Source: Aequorivita sp. H23M31 (GTDB lineage Bacteria; Bacteroidota; Bacteroidia; Flavobacteriales; Flavobacteriaceae). From it: DNA of 64,000 nt. The stretch lies in assembly GCF_004022485.1 (NCBI RefSeq), contig NZ_CP034951.1:1-64000 (forward strand), in the 5' to 3' direction. A program made the translations under genes and the position numbers. Within the stretch, counting starts at the first letter, position 1, and every line of letters starts with the position of its first letter. Shown here in pieces: positions 20,118 to 29,861 of the stretch. The notes beneath the pieces were generated by a model that was not told where the DNA came from, made no database searches, and worked only from the letters and a program-made list of their open reading frames with translations.

Positions 20118-21443
20118 TTATAGTAATCCACGGGCTTTTATTTCAAGATACTTGTTGATGGTACTTACGGTAAGATCTTCCGGTGATGTCAATACTGTTT
20201 GGATTCCACGTTGCTGAAGTTCGCGAACCATTAGTTTTTTATCCAATGCAAATTCTTGTGCTATTGTTTGATCTACGATTTCGGATACGGTCTTTGCTTC
20301 AGAATCAATTAGAGATTTTAGTTCAGTATTTTCAAAAAAGATAACCACCAACATATGTTTTTTTGCAATGGCCTGAAGATAGGGGAGTTGTCGGTGTAAG
20401 GATGATATATGCTCAAAATTGGTATAAAGCATAAGTAAACTGCGCTGTGGAATCCGTCGTTTTACAAGGGATTGAAGAACTCCGTAGTCCGCATCTAAGA
20501 ACTTGGTATCTATATTATAAAGAGTTTCAAGGATGACATTTAGATATGATTTCTTTGCCTCAGTTTTAAGAAACTTACCTGATTTGTTCGAAAAGTCCAG
20601 CAATCCCACCTTGTCATTCTTTTTTAAAGCGATATTCGAAAAAGCTAGGGAACTGTTGATGGCGTAGTCCAACAAACTCAACCCGTTAAACGGCATTTTC
20701 ATGACACGGCTAGTATCGATGATAGAATACACGGGTTGCATCTTTTCATCCTGAAATTGATTGACCATCAAACGGGCATTCTTTCCCGTAGCTTTCCAAT
20801 TTACAGTCCGTACATCGTCGCCTATAACGTATTCTTTTATTTGCTCAAATTCCATAGTATGGCCAATTCTACGGATTTTACGAAAGCCATGATGCGATAG
20901 ACGATTGTCTATTGATAGGAAATCATATTTCTTCATTTGTACGAAGGATGGGTAAACCTTCACCATTTGTTCCTTATTAAAGGTGAATCGTCTCCGAATC
21001 AAGCCAATATCTGAAGAGACATAACAGTTTAGATTCCCAAAAAAGTATTCGCCGCGAGACACTGGTCGTACTTCATAGGTAAATGTACTTTTACTCTTTC
21101 CAGCAATGGAAATATTTTTTAGAAAATCCCGCTTTTGAAATTGTACAGGCAATTCGTCAATTATGGATATGTTGATTCTAAAGGAATATTTGTTCTGCAG
21201 CAAAATCGAAACGGAATTGAAATCACTATTCGAGAATTTTTCTGGAAGAATTCTCTCTCCCTCCATTGCCTTTTTACGATAAAGCATACTGAACTCAAAA
21301 AAAACAAAAACTCCCAAAACCAGAACCAAAATCCAAATAATACCATACAACCACTGCCACCAATACGAAAATAAAAACAGCACCGATAGCACTGCCATTG
21401 CGTAAAAGAAGCGTGGTGTTAAATAAAAGGACTTTAAAAACAT
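20118..21443 (-). CDS. DUF58 domain protein (MoxR partner)
   Basis: 441 residues from the ATG at 21443; an in-frame TTG 15 bp earlier is less likely. Two membrane helices near the N-terminus (about 12-52) are followed by the DUF58 region with EFEQIKEYVIGDDVRTVNWKATGKNARLMVNQF and a von Willebrand A-like part with IDTSRVM. By family knowledge such proteins work with MoxR AAA ATPases in assembly of cell-envelope or metal-containing complexes; the exact substrate is unknown. Last gene of a five-gene minus-strand operon, 95 bp after moxR's stop. Confidence 0.88.
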   Translation of the reverse strand: MFLKSFYLTPRFFYAMAVLSVLFLFSYWWQWLYGIIWILVLVLGVFVFFEFSMLYRKKAMEGERILPEKFSNSDFNSVSILLQNKYSFRINISIIDELPVQFQKRDFLKNISIAGKSKSTFTYEVRPVSRGEYFFGNLNCYVSSDIGLIRRRFTFNKEQMVKVYPSFVQMKKYDFLSIDNRLSHHGFRKIRRIGHTMEFEQIKEYVIGDDVRTVNWKATGKNARLMVNQFQDEKMQPVYSIIDTSRVMKMPFNGLSLLDYAINSSLAFSNIALKKNDKVGLLDFSNKSGKFLKTEAKKSYLNVILETLYNIDTKFLDADYGVLQSLVKRRIPQRSLLMLYTNFEHISSLHRQLPYLQAIAKKHMLVVIFFENTELKSLIDSEAKTVSEIVDQTIAQEFALDKKLMVRELQQRGIQTVLTSPEDLTVSTINKYLEIKARGLL

Positions 21444-21538
21444 ATTACAGAATTGCAAATTTTTGAGCTTTACTCTATTTAAGACTTATTGTTTATTGTT
21501 CATTATCGAGTATACCTTAATTATTCTACATTATTCAT

Positions 21539-22537
21539 TTACCTCGGTATCTCAATAGTTTGGGATATTATATCAATAAATGTTTCCGGAGTCATTCCCT
21601 CCATTTCACGTTCGGGAGAAAGTATGAGTCGATGGCCCAGAACAGGCACTAAAGTTTTTTTGACGTCTTCGGGAGTCACAAAATCTCTTCCATTTATTGC
21701 CGCAAAAGCTTTGCTGGCATTCATAATTGCCAGGGACGCACGCGGTGATCCACCCAAAAATAAATGGGGATGGTTTCTAGTTTTGTTTACCATTTGAGCG
21801 ATATATTCTAGAATTTTATCCTCAATCATTATATCCTGCACCTGCGCACGAAAAGTTTTGAGTTCTTCCGGACCTATTACGGGTTCAATTATATTTTCTG
21901 GAATTACCTGTTTTCTGAGATGATGTGTTTTTAAAATCAGTATTTCTTCCTCCAATTTGGGATATCCAACTTTAATTTTAAAGAGAAAACGGTCCAATTG
22001 TGCTTCGGGCAGCTCATAAGTTCCTTCTTGCTCAACGGGATTTTGGGTTGCCAAAACAAAAAAAGGATAGTCCATTTTATGACAGATTCCATCCATAGTT
22101 ATTTGTCTTTCTTCCATTACCTCAAAAAGGGCAGCTTGTGTCTTTGCCGGAGCTCGGTTTATTTCATCGATCAGAATTACATTGGAGAAAATCGGGCCTT
22201 TTTTAAATTCGAATTCTGAAGTTTTCATATTTAATATCGAAGTTCCCAAAACATCGCTTGGCATTAAATCTGGCGTGAATTGAATCCTACTGAAATCGGT
22301 TTTCAAAGTTTTGGCAAAAAGTTTTGCCGTAATAGTTTTGGCTATTCCAGGAACGCCCTCGATTAATACATGGCCGTTGGCTAAAAGTCCCACAATGAGC
22401 AATTCTATAAAATCTTCTTGTCCAATGATTATTTTGGAAAGTTGTCCCTTTATACCCTCTACCGCCATTTTTAATTCTTCCAAAGGAATCCGGGTGTTAA
22501 AGTGCAAATCGTTATTGTAATCTTCTGGGTTTTCCAT
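21539..22537 (-). CDS. MoxR-type AAA+ ATPase
   Basis: 332 residues. Walker A GVPGIAKT (61-68, the GVPGxAKT form of MoxR), Walker B ILIDEI (121-126) with NRAPAKTQAALFEVMEE, sensor 1 ATQNPVEQEGTYELPEAQLDRF, and a C-terminal lid domain. ATP-driven chaperone in the cytoplasm, paired with the DUF58 protein encoded next. It lost direct contact with its upstream operon genes because an IS3 element lies 128 bp before its start. Confidence 0.95.
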   Translation of the reverse strand: MENPEDYNNDLHFNTRIPLEELKMAVEGIKGQLSKIIIGQEDFIELLIVGLLANGHVLIEGVPGIAKTITAKLFAKTLKTDFSRIQFTPDLMPSDVLGTSILNMKTSEFEFKKGPIFSNVILIDEINRAPAKTQAALFEVMEERQITMDGICHKMDYPFFVLATQNPVEQEGTYELPEAQLDRFLFKIKVGYPKLEEEILILKTHHLRKQVIPENIIEPVIGPEELKTFRAQVQDIMIEDKILEYIAQMVNKTRNHPHLFLGGSPRASLAIMNASKAFAAINGRDFVTPEDVKKTLVPVLGHRLILSPEREMEGMTPETFIDIISQTIEIPR

Positions 22538-22680
22538 TTTTTTATTTTTAGCTGGTTTTTAAAAAAAAAAATAAGATTGTTATTTAATCTAGATTATCAT
22601 TCTTGTCGATCATCAATCATCGATCATTAATGGTCAATCGTCAAATTTGAACATCCCTAATTAGTGTTGACCGTTTTTAG

Positions 22681-23523
22681 TTAATTTTCATTGTTAAAAA
22701 TAGTCATCAATTTTCTTTGTTGAGGCCTCAACAAAGAAAATTGATTTATGAACTTTTCAGGGCTCATTCTGTCGTTATTGTTATGTAATCTTTTATTGTT
22801 ATAATTCCTTACGGCTTTTGCCATCATTCTTTTTAATTGACCGAAGTCTTTAGGTTTCCAATGATCCAGATATTCCTCTTTTATGGTTCTGTTGATACGC
22901 TCGGCAAAGGCATTGTCCTGTGCGGAGAGTGCCATACTTATTTTACTTCCATTGTTCTCTAGAAGGTCTATATACTCTTTGTAAGTATATTGACTCCCTC
23001 TGTCACTATGGTGTATCAATGGAGCTTCGTTTTCACTCAATGCCATATTTAAAGCATCCATATTTGCCTGGGCTCTCATGTTGTCAGACACCTTATAGCC
23101 TACAATCTTCTTGGTATAGACATCTATTATAAATACAGCGTAATAATGCCTATGGCCAATGGGTATATAGGTAATATCGGATTGCCATACCATTGACGGA
23201 TGGTCAATTTCCATTCCTTTTATAAGATTGGGATAATAGATCTTTGAAGCGATGGTTGTCCTTCTATAGTTCTTTTTACGCTTCAATCGATATCCCAGTT
23301 CCATCATAAGTTCTATAAACCGATCCCTTCCCATAAAGTCGGGCTTAAGTGTATAGTACATTTTCTCCACCCCACAACCTGGATGGTCCTCCCGCAGTTC
23401 GTCTGCTTCAAGAACCAGCTGTGCTGTTTTGTTATCAAAGATCTTTTGCCTGGTGTCATACTGGGCAACGGCCTGCTTGCTCAGACCAGCTTCTTTATAA
23501 AGACTGTTCAGGGAAAAACTCAT
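22681..23523 (-). CDS. IS3-family transposase OrfB (DDE integrase)
   Basis: 280 residues with an HTH_21-like region (44-100) and an rve integrase core. Catalytic residues D116 (WQSDITYIPIG), D174 (HHSDRGSQYT) and E208 (DNAFAERIN), with 34 residues between the second and third, as in IS3. Its ATG overlaps the orfA stop (ATGA), and A-rich runs near the end of orfA could allow a -1 frameshift to make the OrfAB fusion transposase. Confidence 0.95.
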   Translation of the reverse strand: MSFSLNSLYKEAGLSKQAVAQYDTRQKIFDNKTAQLVLEADELREDHPGCGVEKMYYTLKPDFMGRDRFIELMMELGYRLKRKKNYRRTTIASKIYYPNLIKGMEIDHPSMVWQSDITYIPIGHRHYYAVFIIDVYTKKIVGYKVSDNMRAQANMDALNMALSENEAPLIHHSDRGSQYTYKEYIDLLENNGSKISMALSAQDNAFAERINRTIKEEYLDHWKPKDFGQLKRMMAKAVRNYNNKRLHNNNDRMSPEKFINQFSLLRPQQRKLMTIFNNEN

Positions 23524-23918
23524 TTTTTGTTTGTTTTCCCGGAACCAGTTGATTGTGGGGTGCCGAAGTTTTTTTTAATGTCGATGTCAAGTTCATCCTT
23601 GGCGATCTCCATCATCTTCTCAAGATAATCGATCATTATCTGCTTTCTGCCCACAGTGCGCTCAAGCTCCTTTACACGGGCCTCGAGCTCCTTCATTTTT
23701 TGGTTGCTGCTGTCTTTCATCTCTATAATTCTAAATCCTTGTTCGTTAAAGGTAGAGAATTTGTAGATCCAACCATAGATCGTAGGGTTTGCAACCCCAT
23801 GGAGCTTCTCTAATTGGGGTACGCTAAACTTACCACTCTCAAAATCTGCAACAATCCTTTTCTTAAATTCAATTGAGTATTTACGCTGCTTGCGAATACT
23901 TCGTACATTTGCTTTCAT
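23520..23918 (-). CDS. IS3-family transposase OrfA (HTH)
   Basis: 132 residues. Helix-turn-helix region KRIVADFESGKFSVPQLEKL with a conserved tryptophan (YGWIYKF), then a leucine-rich coiled coil (about 65-115: MKELEARVKELERTVGRKQ). It binds the element's ends and regulates transposition. Runs of eight A (on the coding strand, near 23571-23578) and AAACAAACAAAAAA at the stop are candidate slippage sites. Confidence 0.92.
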   Translation of the reverse strand: MKANVRSIRKQRKYSIEFKKRIVADFESGKFSVPQLEKLHGVANPTIYGWIYKFSTFNEQGFRIIEMKDSSNQKMKELEARVKELERTVGRKQIMIDYLEKMMEIAKDELDIDIKKNFGTPQSTGSGKTNKK

Positions 23919-23988
23919 AGTTTTCCACTCTTTAAGTGGTCAACCTATATCAGGGACGTACAATTTCCTGTTCTCTATTCTCTATTTT

Positions 23989-25203
23989 CTACTCTCCTTT
24001 GCCCGCGTCTTTAAATGAACTTATCTTCTTGTACAAGCTCATTAATTCATCTTTCCCCGTATTGTTTTGGGAATTTATCTTTTTGATCAGGCTAAACAAG
24101 TCGATAGTATCTGGCAAAGTGTTTCCGCTACGTTCTGCAACCGATCTGAAAAAGCGCTCGTTGATGTTTTCCGTAGGCAATCTCAGATGCGTTCGAATAT
24201 ATTCAAGAAAAAGCACAATTTGCTTTTGAGCTATGGCGTGATATTCGTTTTTATCCAAATACATTCCGGCGATGGTGCGGGTATATTCATAACTTTTGTT
24301 GACCAGCGGGTGAACAATGGGAATGCTTCTCTGTTTTCGTTTTCCTTCAAAAATTATAAAAAGTAACATTCCTATAAGAATGAAATAATATGCCCATTTA
24401 AAAAATTTATTGTTCAATAACACCCTAAGAGGAGAGATATCAATATGCTTTCCAGATTTGTAGTAATTATCCCAGTAAATAGTTTTTCCATTATTTAAAT
24501 AAGAAAGGAGGTTTGCCGTATAAGTGAAGTTTTCGCCTTTAAGAAGAAAGAAATTTGAAAATACTTCGGGTTGGGTATGGAGGAAAAAATTACCTTTTTC
24601 CCAAGGAATTTGAATAAAGTTAATCTCTGGTTCCCTTATTGTTGCGGAGTTTTCATAGATTCCCGAAACGCCCAAAACAATTTGGGATATCGTATCTATT
24701 TGGGAGAAATATCGCACGGGCAGATTTCTTTCAATATGAAATGTTTTTCCCGAGGACAAGTGCTTGTTAGTCAATGTTACAAGCGGTTCCGTAATTATGC
24801 TGGAAAGGCTAACCTGCGTTCTCATTTTGAGCTTAAAAGTATCCAGCAACTTTTTATTCAAATAATTCGCAGAGATAAAAACATTGTTCCCTTTGGAGGC
24901 CCAGTTAAATAAAGAGTCTAATTCTGTTTTTCCGAAGTCGAGATCGTCATTTATAAAAAGGTAGTTTCCGTGAAGGTTTTCTTGCTGTAAAAATTCAAAA
25001 GGAGGAAGATCGGTTTCTTCAAAATCATTTTTAAAAGAATCCTCTACTAACTTGTGCAGTACAAACGTGCCCAAAGGAATTTTATCCCTCCTGTCGTAAC
25101 TTGGAAACCAGTTCACTGGTTGAGGCCGAGTTGCTTCCAGATACACCAGGGCCGCAAGCAATGCCAGAAAAACAAAGAGTATTATTTTTTGGGATTTAAG
25201 CAA
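23989..25203 (-). CDS. DUF4350 domain membrane protein
   Basis: 404 residues. N-terminal membrane helix (about 7-24), a DUF4350 region with GNYLFINDDLDFGKTELDSLFNWASKG (written here in shortened form: residues about 79-105), and a second helix near 269-284. The start appears to be TTG at 25203, overlapping the stop of the upstream DUF4129 gene by 8 bp (TTGCTTAA); no ATG exists before the first conserved part. Overlap means translational coupling. Function unknown; found in the MoxR-DUF58 operons of Bacteroidetes. Confidence 0.8.
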   Translation of the reverse strand: MLKSQKIILFVFLALLAALVYLEATRPQPVNWFPSYDRRDKIPLGTFVLHKLVEDSFKNDFEETDLPPFEFLQQENLHGNYLFINDDLDFGKTELDSLFNWASKGNNVFISANYLNKKLLDTFKLKMRTQVSLSSIITEPLVTLTNKHLSSGKTFHIERNLPVRYFSQIDTISQIVLGVSGIYENSATIREPEINFIQIPWEKGNFFLHTQPEVFSNFFLLKGENFTYTANLLSYLNNGKTIYWDNYYKSGKHIDISPLRVLLNNKFFKWAYYFILIGMLLFIIFEGKRKQRSIPIVHPLVNKSYEYTRTIAGMYLDKNEYHAIAQKQIVLFLEYIRTHLRLPTENINERFFRSVAERSGNTLPDTIDLFSLIKKINSQNNTGKDELMSLYKKISSFKDAGKGE

Positions 25204-25966
25204 TGTTTTTTGAAATTAGTTTTTTTAAGGAGGAGAATACTGGTTGGGCTTTGGAAAAGTCTGTTTCGGTGACAGCAAAATTTCCGTACCATACATAATC
25301 ATAAAGGTTGGTCGCCTTACGGAACCCTGCTTTGAGTTCTTCCGAAGTTATTTCAGAAATATATTCGCTATTGGTTTTATCAGATTCATAATTGATAATT
25401 TCGGCTTCGGTTAACTTCTGTAAAACGAGCAAATAATAATATCGGATGGCTAGCCTGTAATTTCCATCGACGAGTGCTTTTTCAATCAATTCTGAAATAT
25501 CCTTATTTTTAATTATTTCTTCCTCTTCGGAAAAAAGGAGTTCAGGCTTTCTGCTAGATCTAAATAACGAAGCTCCCGGATCCAATTTATAAAACAACCA
25601 ACCTACAAAAATAACAATGCCTATGATAATGAGATAGGGCAAGGTTCGCACTAGAAAAGCCACAATCCCCTCCGCTTGGTAATCGCCGACCAACCAATTC
25701 CAAAAATTTAACCAAAGCTTCCATAGCCAACTTTTAAAGCGCTGCCACCAATTCTTCTCCTGTTGTTTTCCGGTATAATCAAAGGCACTATCTTCTTTAA
25801 AATTTTGAATGGTTTTTTCGTTAAATATAGGTGTCCTTAAATCTTGGGTTTGGTCGTATTTTATCTCTTTCCGTGTTTCTGATACACTATCCTGTATGGA
25901 GGCTGCACCAACATGGGGCAAGTGCAGTGCCAATATGAAAAGAAGTAAAACAAGGTAATTCCGCAT
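25196..25966 (-). CDS. DUF4129 domain protein, exported or membrane-bound
   Basis: 256 residues. A signal peptide (about 1-22, ending HVGAA) precedes a periplasmic part, one membrane helix (about 110-130) and a cytoplasmic C-terminal DUF4129 region with YRLAIRYYYLLVLQKLTE and NLYDYVWYGNFAV. Second gene of the operon; function unknown. It lies 71 bp after the upstream membrane protein. Confidence 0.8.
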   Translation of the reverse strand: MRNYLVLLLFILALHLPHVGAASIQDSVSETRKEIKYDQTQDLRTPIFNEKTIQNFKEDSAFDYTGKQQEKNWWQRFKSWLWKLWLNFWNWLVGDYQAEGIVAFLVRTLPYLIIIGIVIFVGWLFYKLDPGASLFRSSRKPELLFSEEEEIIKNKDISELIEKALVDGNYRLAIRYYYLLVLQKLTEAEIINYESDKTNSEYISEITSEELKAGFRKATNLYDYVWYGNFAVTETDFSKAQPVFSSLKKLISKNIA

Positions 25967-26036
25967 AAGATTTTATACCGGTCTTTTGTACAGATTTCAG
26001 TTTTAATCGGGCTCAATTACATCCTTAATCTCAATA

Positions 26037-26924
26037 TTACCATTCGGAATTTAATCGATCCTCTCTTTCACCGAGGGATTCAATTGTTTCTATGGTTCCG
26101 GTGAAATTCTTCTTTTCATTCAAATTAAAATAAATGAAGGCCGTACATAGCACGATTATAATGTATAATAAATATTGAAAAACCAACGATATGGAGGTGA
26201 TTAAGATATAAACCCAATCAAACATCATGGCAGGATTTGCCGAAATCTCTTGAGCCATAGTTACGCCTTTTATAAAAAAGTAGATATACTGAGGCACCTG
26301 AAAGATAAAGTTGATAAAATAATACAATAAAAATATGACCAATAAGTTCGCAAAGGTAATCCACCATTCTCCTTTTATAAGTGTAAAACAATAACTTATG
26401 GTCTGTGTAACCTCCTTTTTCTCAAAAACCACAATTGCAAAAGCTATTGAAAAAACGACTCCGAGATAAATTCCAGGGATAACACAGAACATCATTCCAA
26501 AAACCGTTAAAATACCCACGAGAAAACTTGTGCCTATCAATCTCCAAAAATCTTCCTTTACACCTACTGTTACTGCTTCCTTATCGATAATCCCTCTATT
26601 ATTTATATAAGATTTTATACAATGCAATACCACTCCATTCAGTAAGGAATAATATACTAGGATGGCAATAAAGAGGATAAGGACTCCCAAAAAGCTGGTG
26701 GTGCCAAAGTTTTCAAAGGATTCCAAACTCTGCAGCATCCCTAAATTTCCAAAAACATCTTGCATGTAATAGATATATGCAGCGATGAGAACCACCAATG
26801 CAGGTCCAGCAATTTTAAAAATTAAATTAAAAAGCGGCTTCCAGTTAAGACGAATAAATTTAAAAACATCCGTCAAAATACTGCCTAATTCCCGTTGTTG
26901 CTTAAAATGTATTTTTTCATTCAT
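26037..26924 (-). CDS. Polytopic membrane protein, function unknown
   Basis: 295 residues with about six hydrophobic helices (roughly at 38-54, 78-100, 133-152, 155-170, 188-212 and 245-270) and hydrophilic ends. The opening LGSILTDVFKFIRLNWKPL is typical of a hypothetical family that heads the DUF4129/DUF4350/MoxR/DUF58 operon in flavobacteria. No catalytic motif was seen. First gene of the operon; a GATATTTG sequence (7 of 8 of a -7 box, minus strand, near 26990) could be its promoter. Confidence 0.7.
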   Translation of the reverse strand: MNEKIHFKQQRELGSILTDVFKFIRLNWKPLFNLIFKIAGPALVVLIAAYIYYMQDVFGNLGMLQSLESFENFGTTSFLGVLILFIAILVYYSLLNGVVLHCIKSYINNRGIIDKEAVTVGVKEDFWRLIGTSFLVGILTVFGMMFCVIPGIYLGVVFSIAFAIVVFEKKEVTQTISYCFTLIKGEWWITFANLLVIFLLYYFINFIFQVPQYIYFFIKGVTMAQEISANPAMMFDWVYILITSISLVFQYLLYIIIVLCTAFIYFNLNEKKNFTGTIETIESLGEREDRLNSEW

Positions 26925-27165
26925 ACTTTCTGGCTTCTTTAAAACTTGGGTTTATTATGATATTTTGAAACTTATTGGTACCGCAAATATCGAACGAATT
27001 TTACCTCGGATAAAACTAAACAAAAAAGGAAGATTTGAAAGGCTCGCCTAATTGAAATTCAGCCCCAAAAGCCTCCAAAATTAAAATAGCGAAAGGGATA
27101 AGTAAACTTTTGGATTATCCAAAAATAAAATCGTATTTTTTTAATAACAATCCACTTAAAATCAC

Positions 27166-27173
27166 TACTTTTG
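27166..27173 (+). promoter_or_regulatory. -7 box of typA
   Basis: TACTTTTG is a full match to TAnnTTTG, 30 bp before the typA ATG. The upstream region (27130-27160) is very AT-rich. Confidence 0.7.
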
Positions 27174-27203
27174 CACCCTCCAAAAAAAAATTGGAGAGAC
27201 TTT

Positions 27204-28997
27204 ATGGAAATCAAGAACATTGCAATTATAGCCCACGTTGACCACGGGAAAACTACCTTGGTAGATAAGATTATGCATTATTGTACAATTTTCAGGGAAC
27301 ATGACCATACCGGCGACCTGATTTTGGATAATAACGACTTAGAGCGTGAACGTGGAATTACCATTACCTCTAAAAACGTTTCGGTAGTTTATAAAGGCAC
27401 TAAAATAAATATAATTGATACTCCTGGTCACGCGGATTTTGGTGGTGAAGTAGAGCGGGTACTAAATATGGCCGATGGAGTTCTCCTTTTGGTAGATGCT
27501 TTTGAGGGACCTATGCCCCAAACGCGTTTTGTTTTGCAAAAGGCTCTTTCGCTTGGTTTAAAACCCTGCGTTGTGGTCAATAAAGTAGATAAAGAAAATT
27601 GTACTCCTGAAGAAGTATATGAGTCGGTTTTCGATTTGATGTTCGAACTGGGTGCAGAAGAATGGCAGCTCGATTTTCCAGTTGTTTACGGTTCTGCTAA
27701 GCAAAATTGGATGAGCACCGATTGGAAAAAGCCTACCGATTCCCTGGAACCTTTGCTTGATATGGTTTTGGAGCACATTCCTTCTCCTAAAATTGAAGAA
27801 GGCTCAGTACAAATGCTTATTACCTCTCTGGATTTCTCTTCTTTTACTGGTAGAATTGCTATTGGGCGCTTACAAAGAGGGGTTTTAAAAGAAGGTATGC
27901 AGATCGCTCTTGTGAAGCGTGATGGCACAATTACAAAATCAAAAATAAAGGAACTCCATATTTTTGAAGGTGGAGGCCGTAGAAAAGTAACAGAAGTCGA
28001 GGCAGGAGATATTTGCGCTCTTGTTGGTTTGGAAGGCTTTGATATTGGCGATACCGTTGCAGATGTCAATAATCCCGAAGCTCTCCAAACGATTGATATC
28101 GATGAGCCTACAATGAGCATGCTTTTCACAATAAATGATTCCCCCTTCTTTGGCAAGGACGGAAAATTCGTGACTTCCCGACACATTAAGGAGCGTCTTG
28201 AAAAGGAATTGGAGAAAAACCTAGCACTAAGAATGGAACCTACAAACAGTGCGGATAAATTTATGGTTTTCGGACGTGGAGTATTGCACTTGTCGGTTTT
28301 AATCGAAACAATGCGGCGTGAAGGTTACGAACTTCAAATCGGGCAGCCACAAGTAATCATCAAAGAAATTGATGGGGTTAAATGTGAGCCTTTCGAGGAG
28401 ATGACTATTGACCTCCCTGAAACCGTAAGTGGAACTGCCATAAATATGATTACTATCCGTAAAGGTGAAATGGTGAGTATGGAAGGAAAGGGAGATCGCA
28501 TGGTTTGTAAATTTATTATTCCTTCGCGCGGGATAATTGGTTTACGTAACCAAATCCTTACTGCCACTGCTGGGGAAGCAATTATGACACACCGCTTCTT
28601 GGAATACCAACCGATGAAAGGTGGAATTCCGGAAAGACAGAATGGAAGTTTGGTATCTATGGAAACCGGTAACGCCATTCCTTATTCTATCGATAAATTA
28701 CAGGATCGCGGACGCTTTTTCGTTGATCCGGGAGAGGATATTTATGAAGGACAGGTTATTGGCGAAAATAGTCGTCAGGATGATATGGTAGTGAATATTA
28801 CCAAAACCAAAAAGATGTCGAACGTTCGTTCTTCGGGAGCAGACGATAAGGCTCGAATTATTCCAGCTATCAAATTTTCTTTGGAAGAAGCATTGGAATA
28901 CATCCAAAAAGATGAATATGTGGAGGTAACCCCTAAACATATCAGACTTCGAAAAATATTGTTGAAAGAAACCGATCGTAAGCGCAACAAGATATAG
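27204..28997 (+). CDS. typA: Ribosome-dependent GTPase TypA/BipA
   Basis: 597 residues from the ATG at 27204; an earlier TTG at 27171 falls inside the promoter box and is rejected. G1 AHVDHGKTT (10-18), G3 DTPGHADF (72-79), G4 NKVD (126-129), then EF-G-like domains and the TypA-specific C-terminal domain (VEVTPKHIRLRKILL). It acts on the ribosome in stress, cold growth and 50S assembly. Stands alone with its own promoter and terminator. Confidence 0.97.
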   Translation: MEIKNIAIIAHVDHGKTTLVDKIMHYCTIFREHDHTGDLILDNNDLERERGITITSKNVSVVYKGTKINIIDTPGHADFGGEVERVLNMADGVLLLVDAFEGPMPQTRFVLQKALSLGLKPCVVVNKVDKENCTPEEVYESVFDLMFELGAEEWQLDFPVVYGSAKQNWMSTDWKKPTDSLEPLLDMVLEHIPSPKIEEGSVQMLITSLDFSSFTGRIAIGRLQRGVLKEGMQIALVKRDGTITKSKIKELHIFEGGGRRKVTEVEAGDICALVGLEGFDIGDTVADVNNPEALQTIDIDEPTMSMLFTINDSPFFGKDGKFVTSRHIKERLEKELEKNLALRMEPTNSADKFMVFGRGVLHLSVLIETMRREGYELQIGQPQVIIKEIDGVKCEPFEEMTIDLPETVSGTAINMITIRKGEMVSMEGKGDRMVCKFIIPSRGIIGLRNQILTATAGEAIMTHRFLEYQPMKGGIPERQNGSLVSMETGNAIPYSIDKLQDRGRFFVDPGEDIYEGQVIGENSRQDDMVVNITKTKKMSNVRSSGADDKARIIPAIKFSLEEALEYIQKDEYVEVTPKHIRLRKILLKETDRKRNKI

Positions 28998-29020
28998 GTT
29001 TCAAATTTCAATAATGCATT

Positions 29021-29060
29021 AAAACGCGAGACAATCCTCTTGAACGTCTTGCGTTTTTTC
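29021..29060 (+). terminator. Terminator of typA
   Basis: AAACGCGAGAC (29022-29032) pairs with GTCTTGCGTTT (29046-29056, one G-T) and is followed by TTTTTT. Confidence 0.88.
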
Positions 29061-29280
29061 TTTTCCTTTCAATCCCCAAAACCCAAAATATCAAATTCTA
29101 TTTCATGTGAAGTTTGACTATTACGATTATATCGGTAGAATTTAATTTTTCATTTTTCCAGTAGCTTAAAAATCTGTTTTAAAATGAGTTAAGAAATAGT
29201 AAAAATCGGTACCTTAGTTGGTCTGTTTGGAAAATTCATACTTCCGCAGGAAATTTTCTTAACTAACTAATTGTGAAATT

Positions 29281-29838
29281 ATGACTGTATTAATTATTAT
29301 CATCATCATTTTGGTGCTGGGTTTTTTCTTGGTCCAGGTTTTCAACCGGTTTGCAAAAAACCGAAATGTGGTCAAGGATGCTTGGAGCAACATTGATGTT
29401 GCGCTTAAGCGGCGTTATGATTTGATCCCGAACCTGGTAGAAACGGTTAAAGGGTATGCCGCCCACGAGAAAACTACTTTGGAAAATGTTATCCAAGCAA
29501 GAAATGCGGCTATGGCAGTGCCCAGTGACGACATCAATGCGCAGATTAAAGCTGAAAACCAATTGCAACAAACCCTACGAAGCATTTTTGCGTTAGGGGA
29601 AGCTTATCCCGATTTAAAAGCGAATGCCAGTTTTTTGGATCTCCAGCAGAAGCTTAATGAAATAGAAATTAACCTCGAGCGCAGTCGCCGTTATTATAAT
29701 GGAACAGTTCGTGAAAACAATACCTATGGCGAAAGTTTCCCTGGGGTAATGTTTGCTAGTATGTTTAATTATCAACATTTTGACTTTTTCGAAACTGACG
29801 CTGCCAGTCGTGAAAATGTAAAAGTTGACTTTAATTAG
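29281..29838 (+). CDS. lemA: LemA family protein
   Basis: 185 residues. One N-terminal membrane helix (3-20) and the LemA signature NVVKDAWSNIDVALKRRYDLIPNLV (split over residues 29-53) followed by helices with VIQARNAA and LERSRRYYNGTVRE. The soluble part is predicted outside the cytoplasm or on its surface; function is unclear. It is 23 bp before a DUF2207 gene, a frequent pairing. The 280 bp upstream hold no gene. Confidence 0.93.
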   Translation: MTVLIIIIIILVLGFFLVQVFNRFAKNRNVVKDAWSNIDVALKRRYDLIPNLVETVKGYAAHEKTTLENVIQARNAAMAVPSDDINAQIKAENQLQQTLRSIFALGEAYPDLKANASFLDLQQKLNEIEINLERSRRYYNGTVRENNTYGESFPGVMFASMFNYQHFDFFETDAASRENVKVDFN

Positions 29839-29861
29839 GGACATCGAAATCAATTATCGAA

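Larger units (their letters stand above)
22665..23945 (-). mobile_element. IS3-family insertion sequence (IS150-like), complete
   Basis: Two overlapping genes (orfA, orfB) are bracketed by imperfect inverted ends: left TGTTGACCGTTTTTAG (from 22665), right AGGTTGACCACTTAAAGAG read inward from about 23945. The shared part is GTTGACC..TT..AG. Both transposase genes are intact and the DDE triad is present, so the element may be active. No clear target-site duplication was found by eye, so the ends are good to a few bases only. It lies between a DUF4350 gene and moxR, oriented with that operon. Confidence 0.88.

Noticed and set aside
27178..27196. Hairpin CTCCAA-A7-TTGGAG before typA as a translation control
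   Set aside because: The -7 box ends at 27173, so transcription starts near 27180 and the left arm would not be fully in the mRNA.
27171..27203. TTG start adding 11 residues to TypA
   Set aside because: It lies within the promoter box; the ATG at 27204 gives the standard N-terminus.
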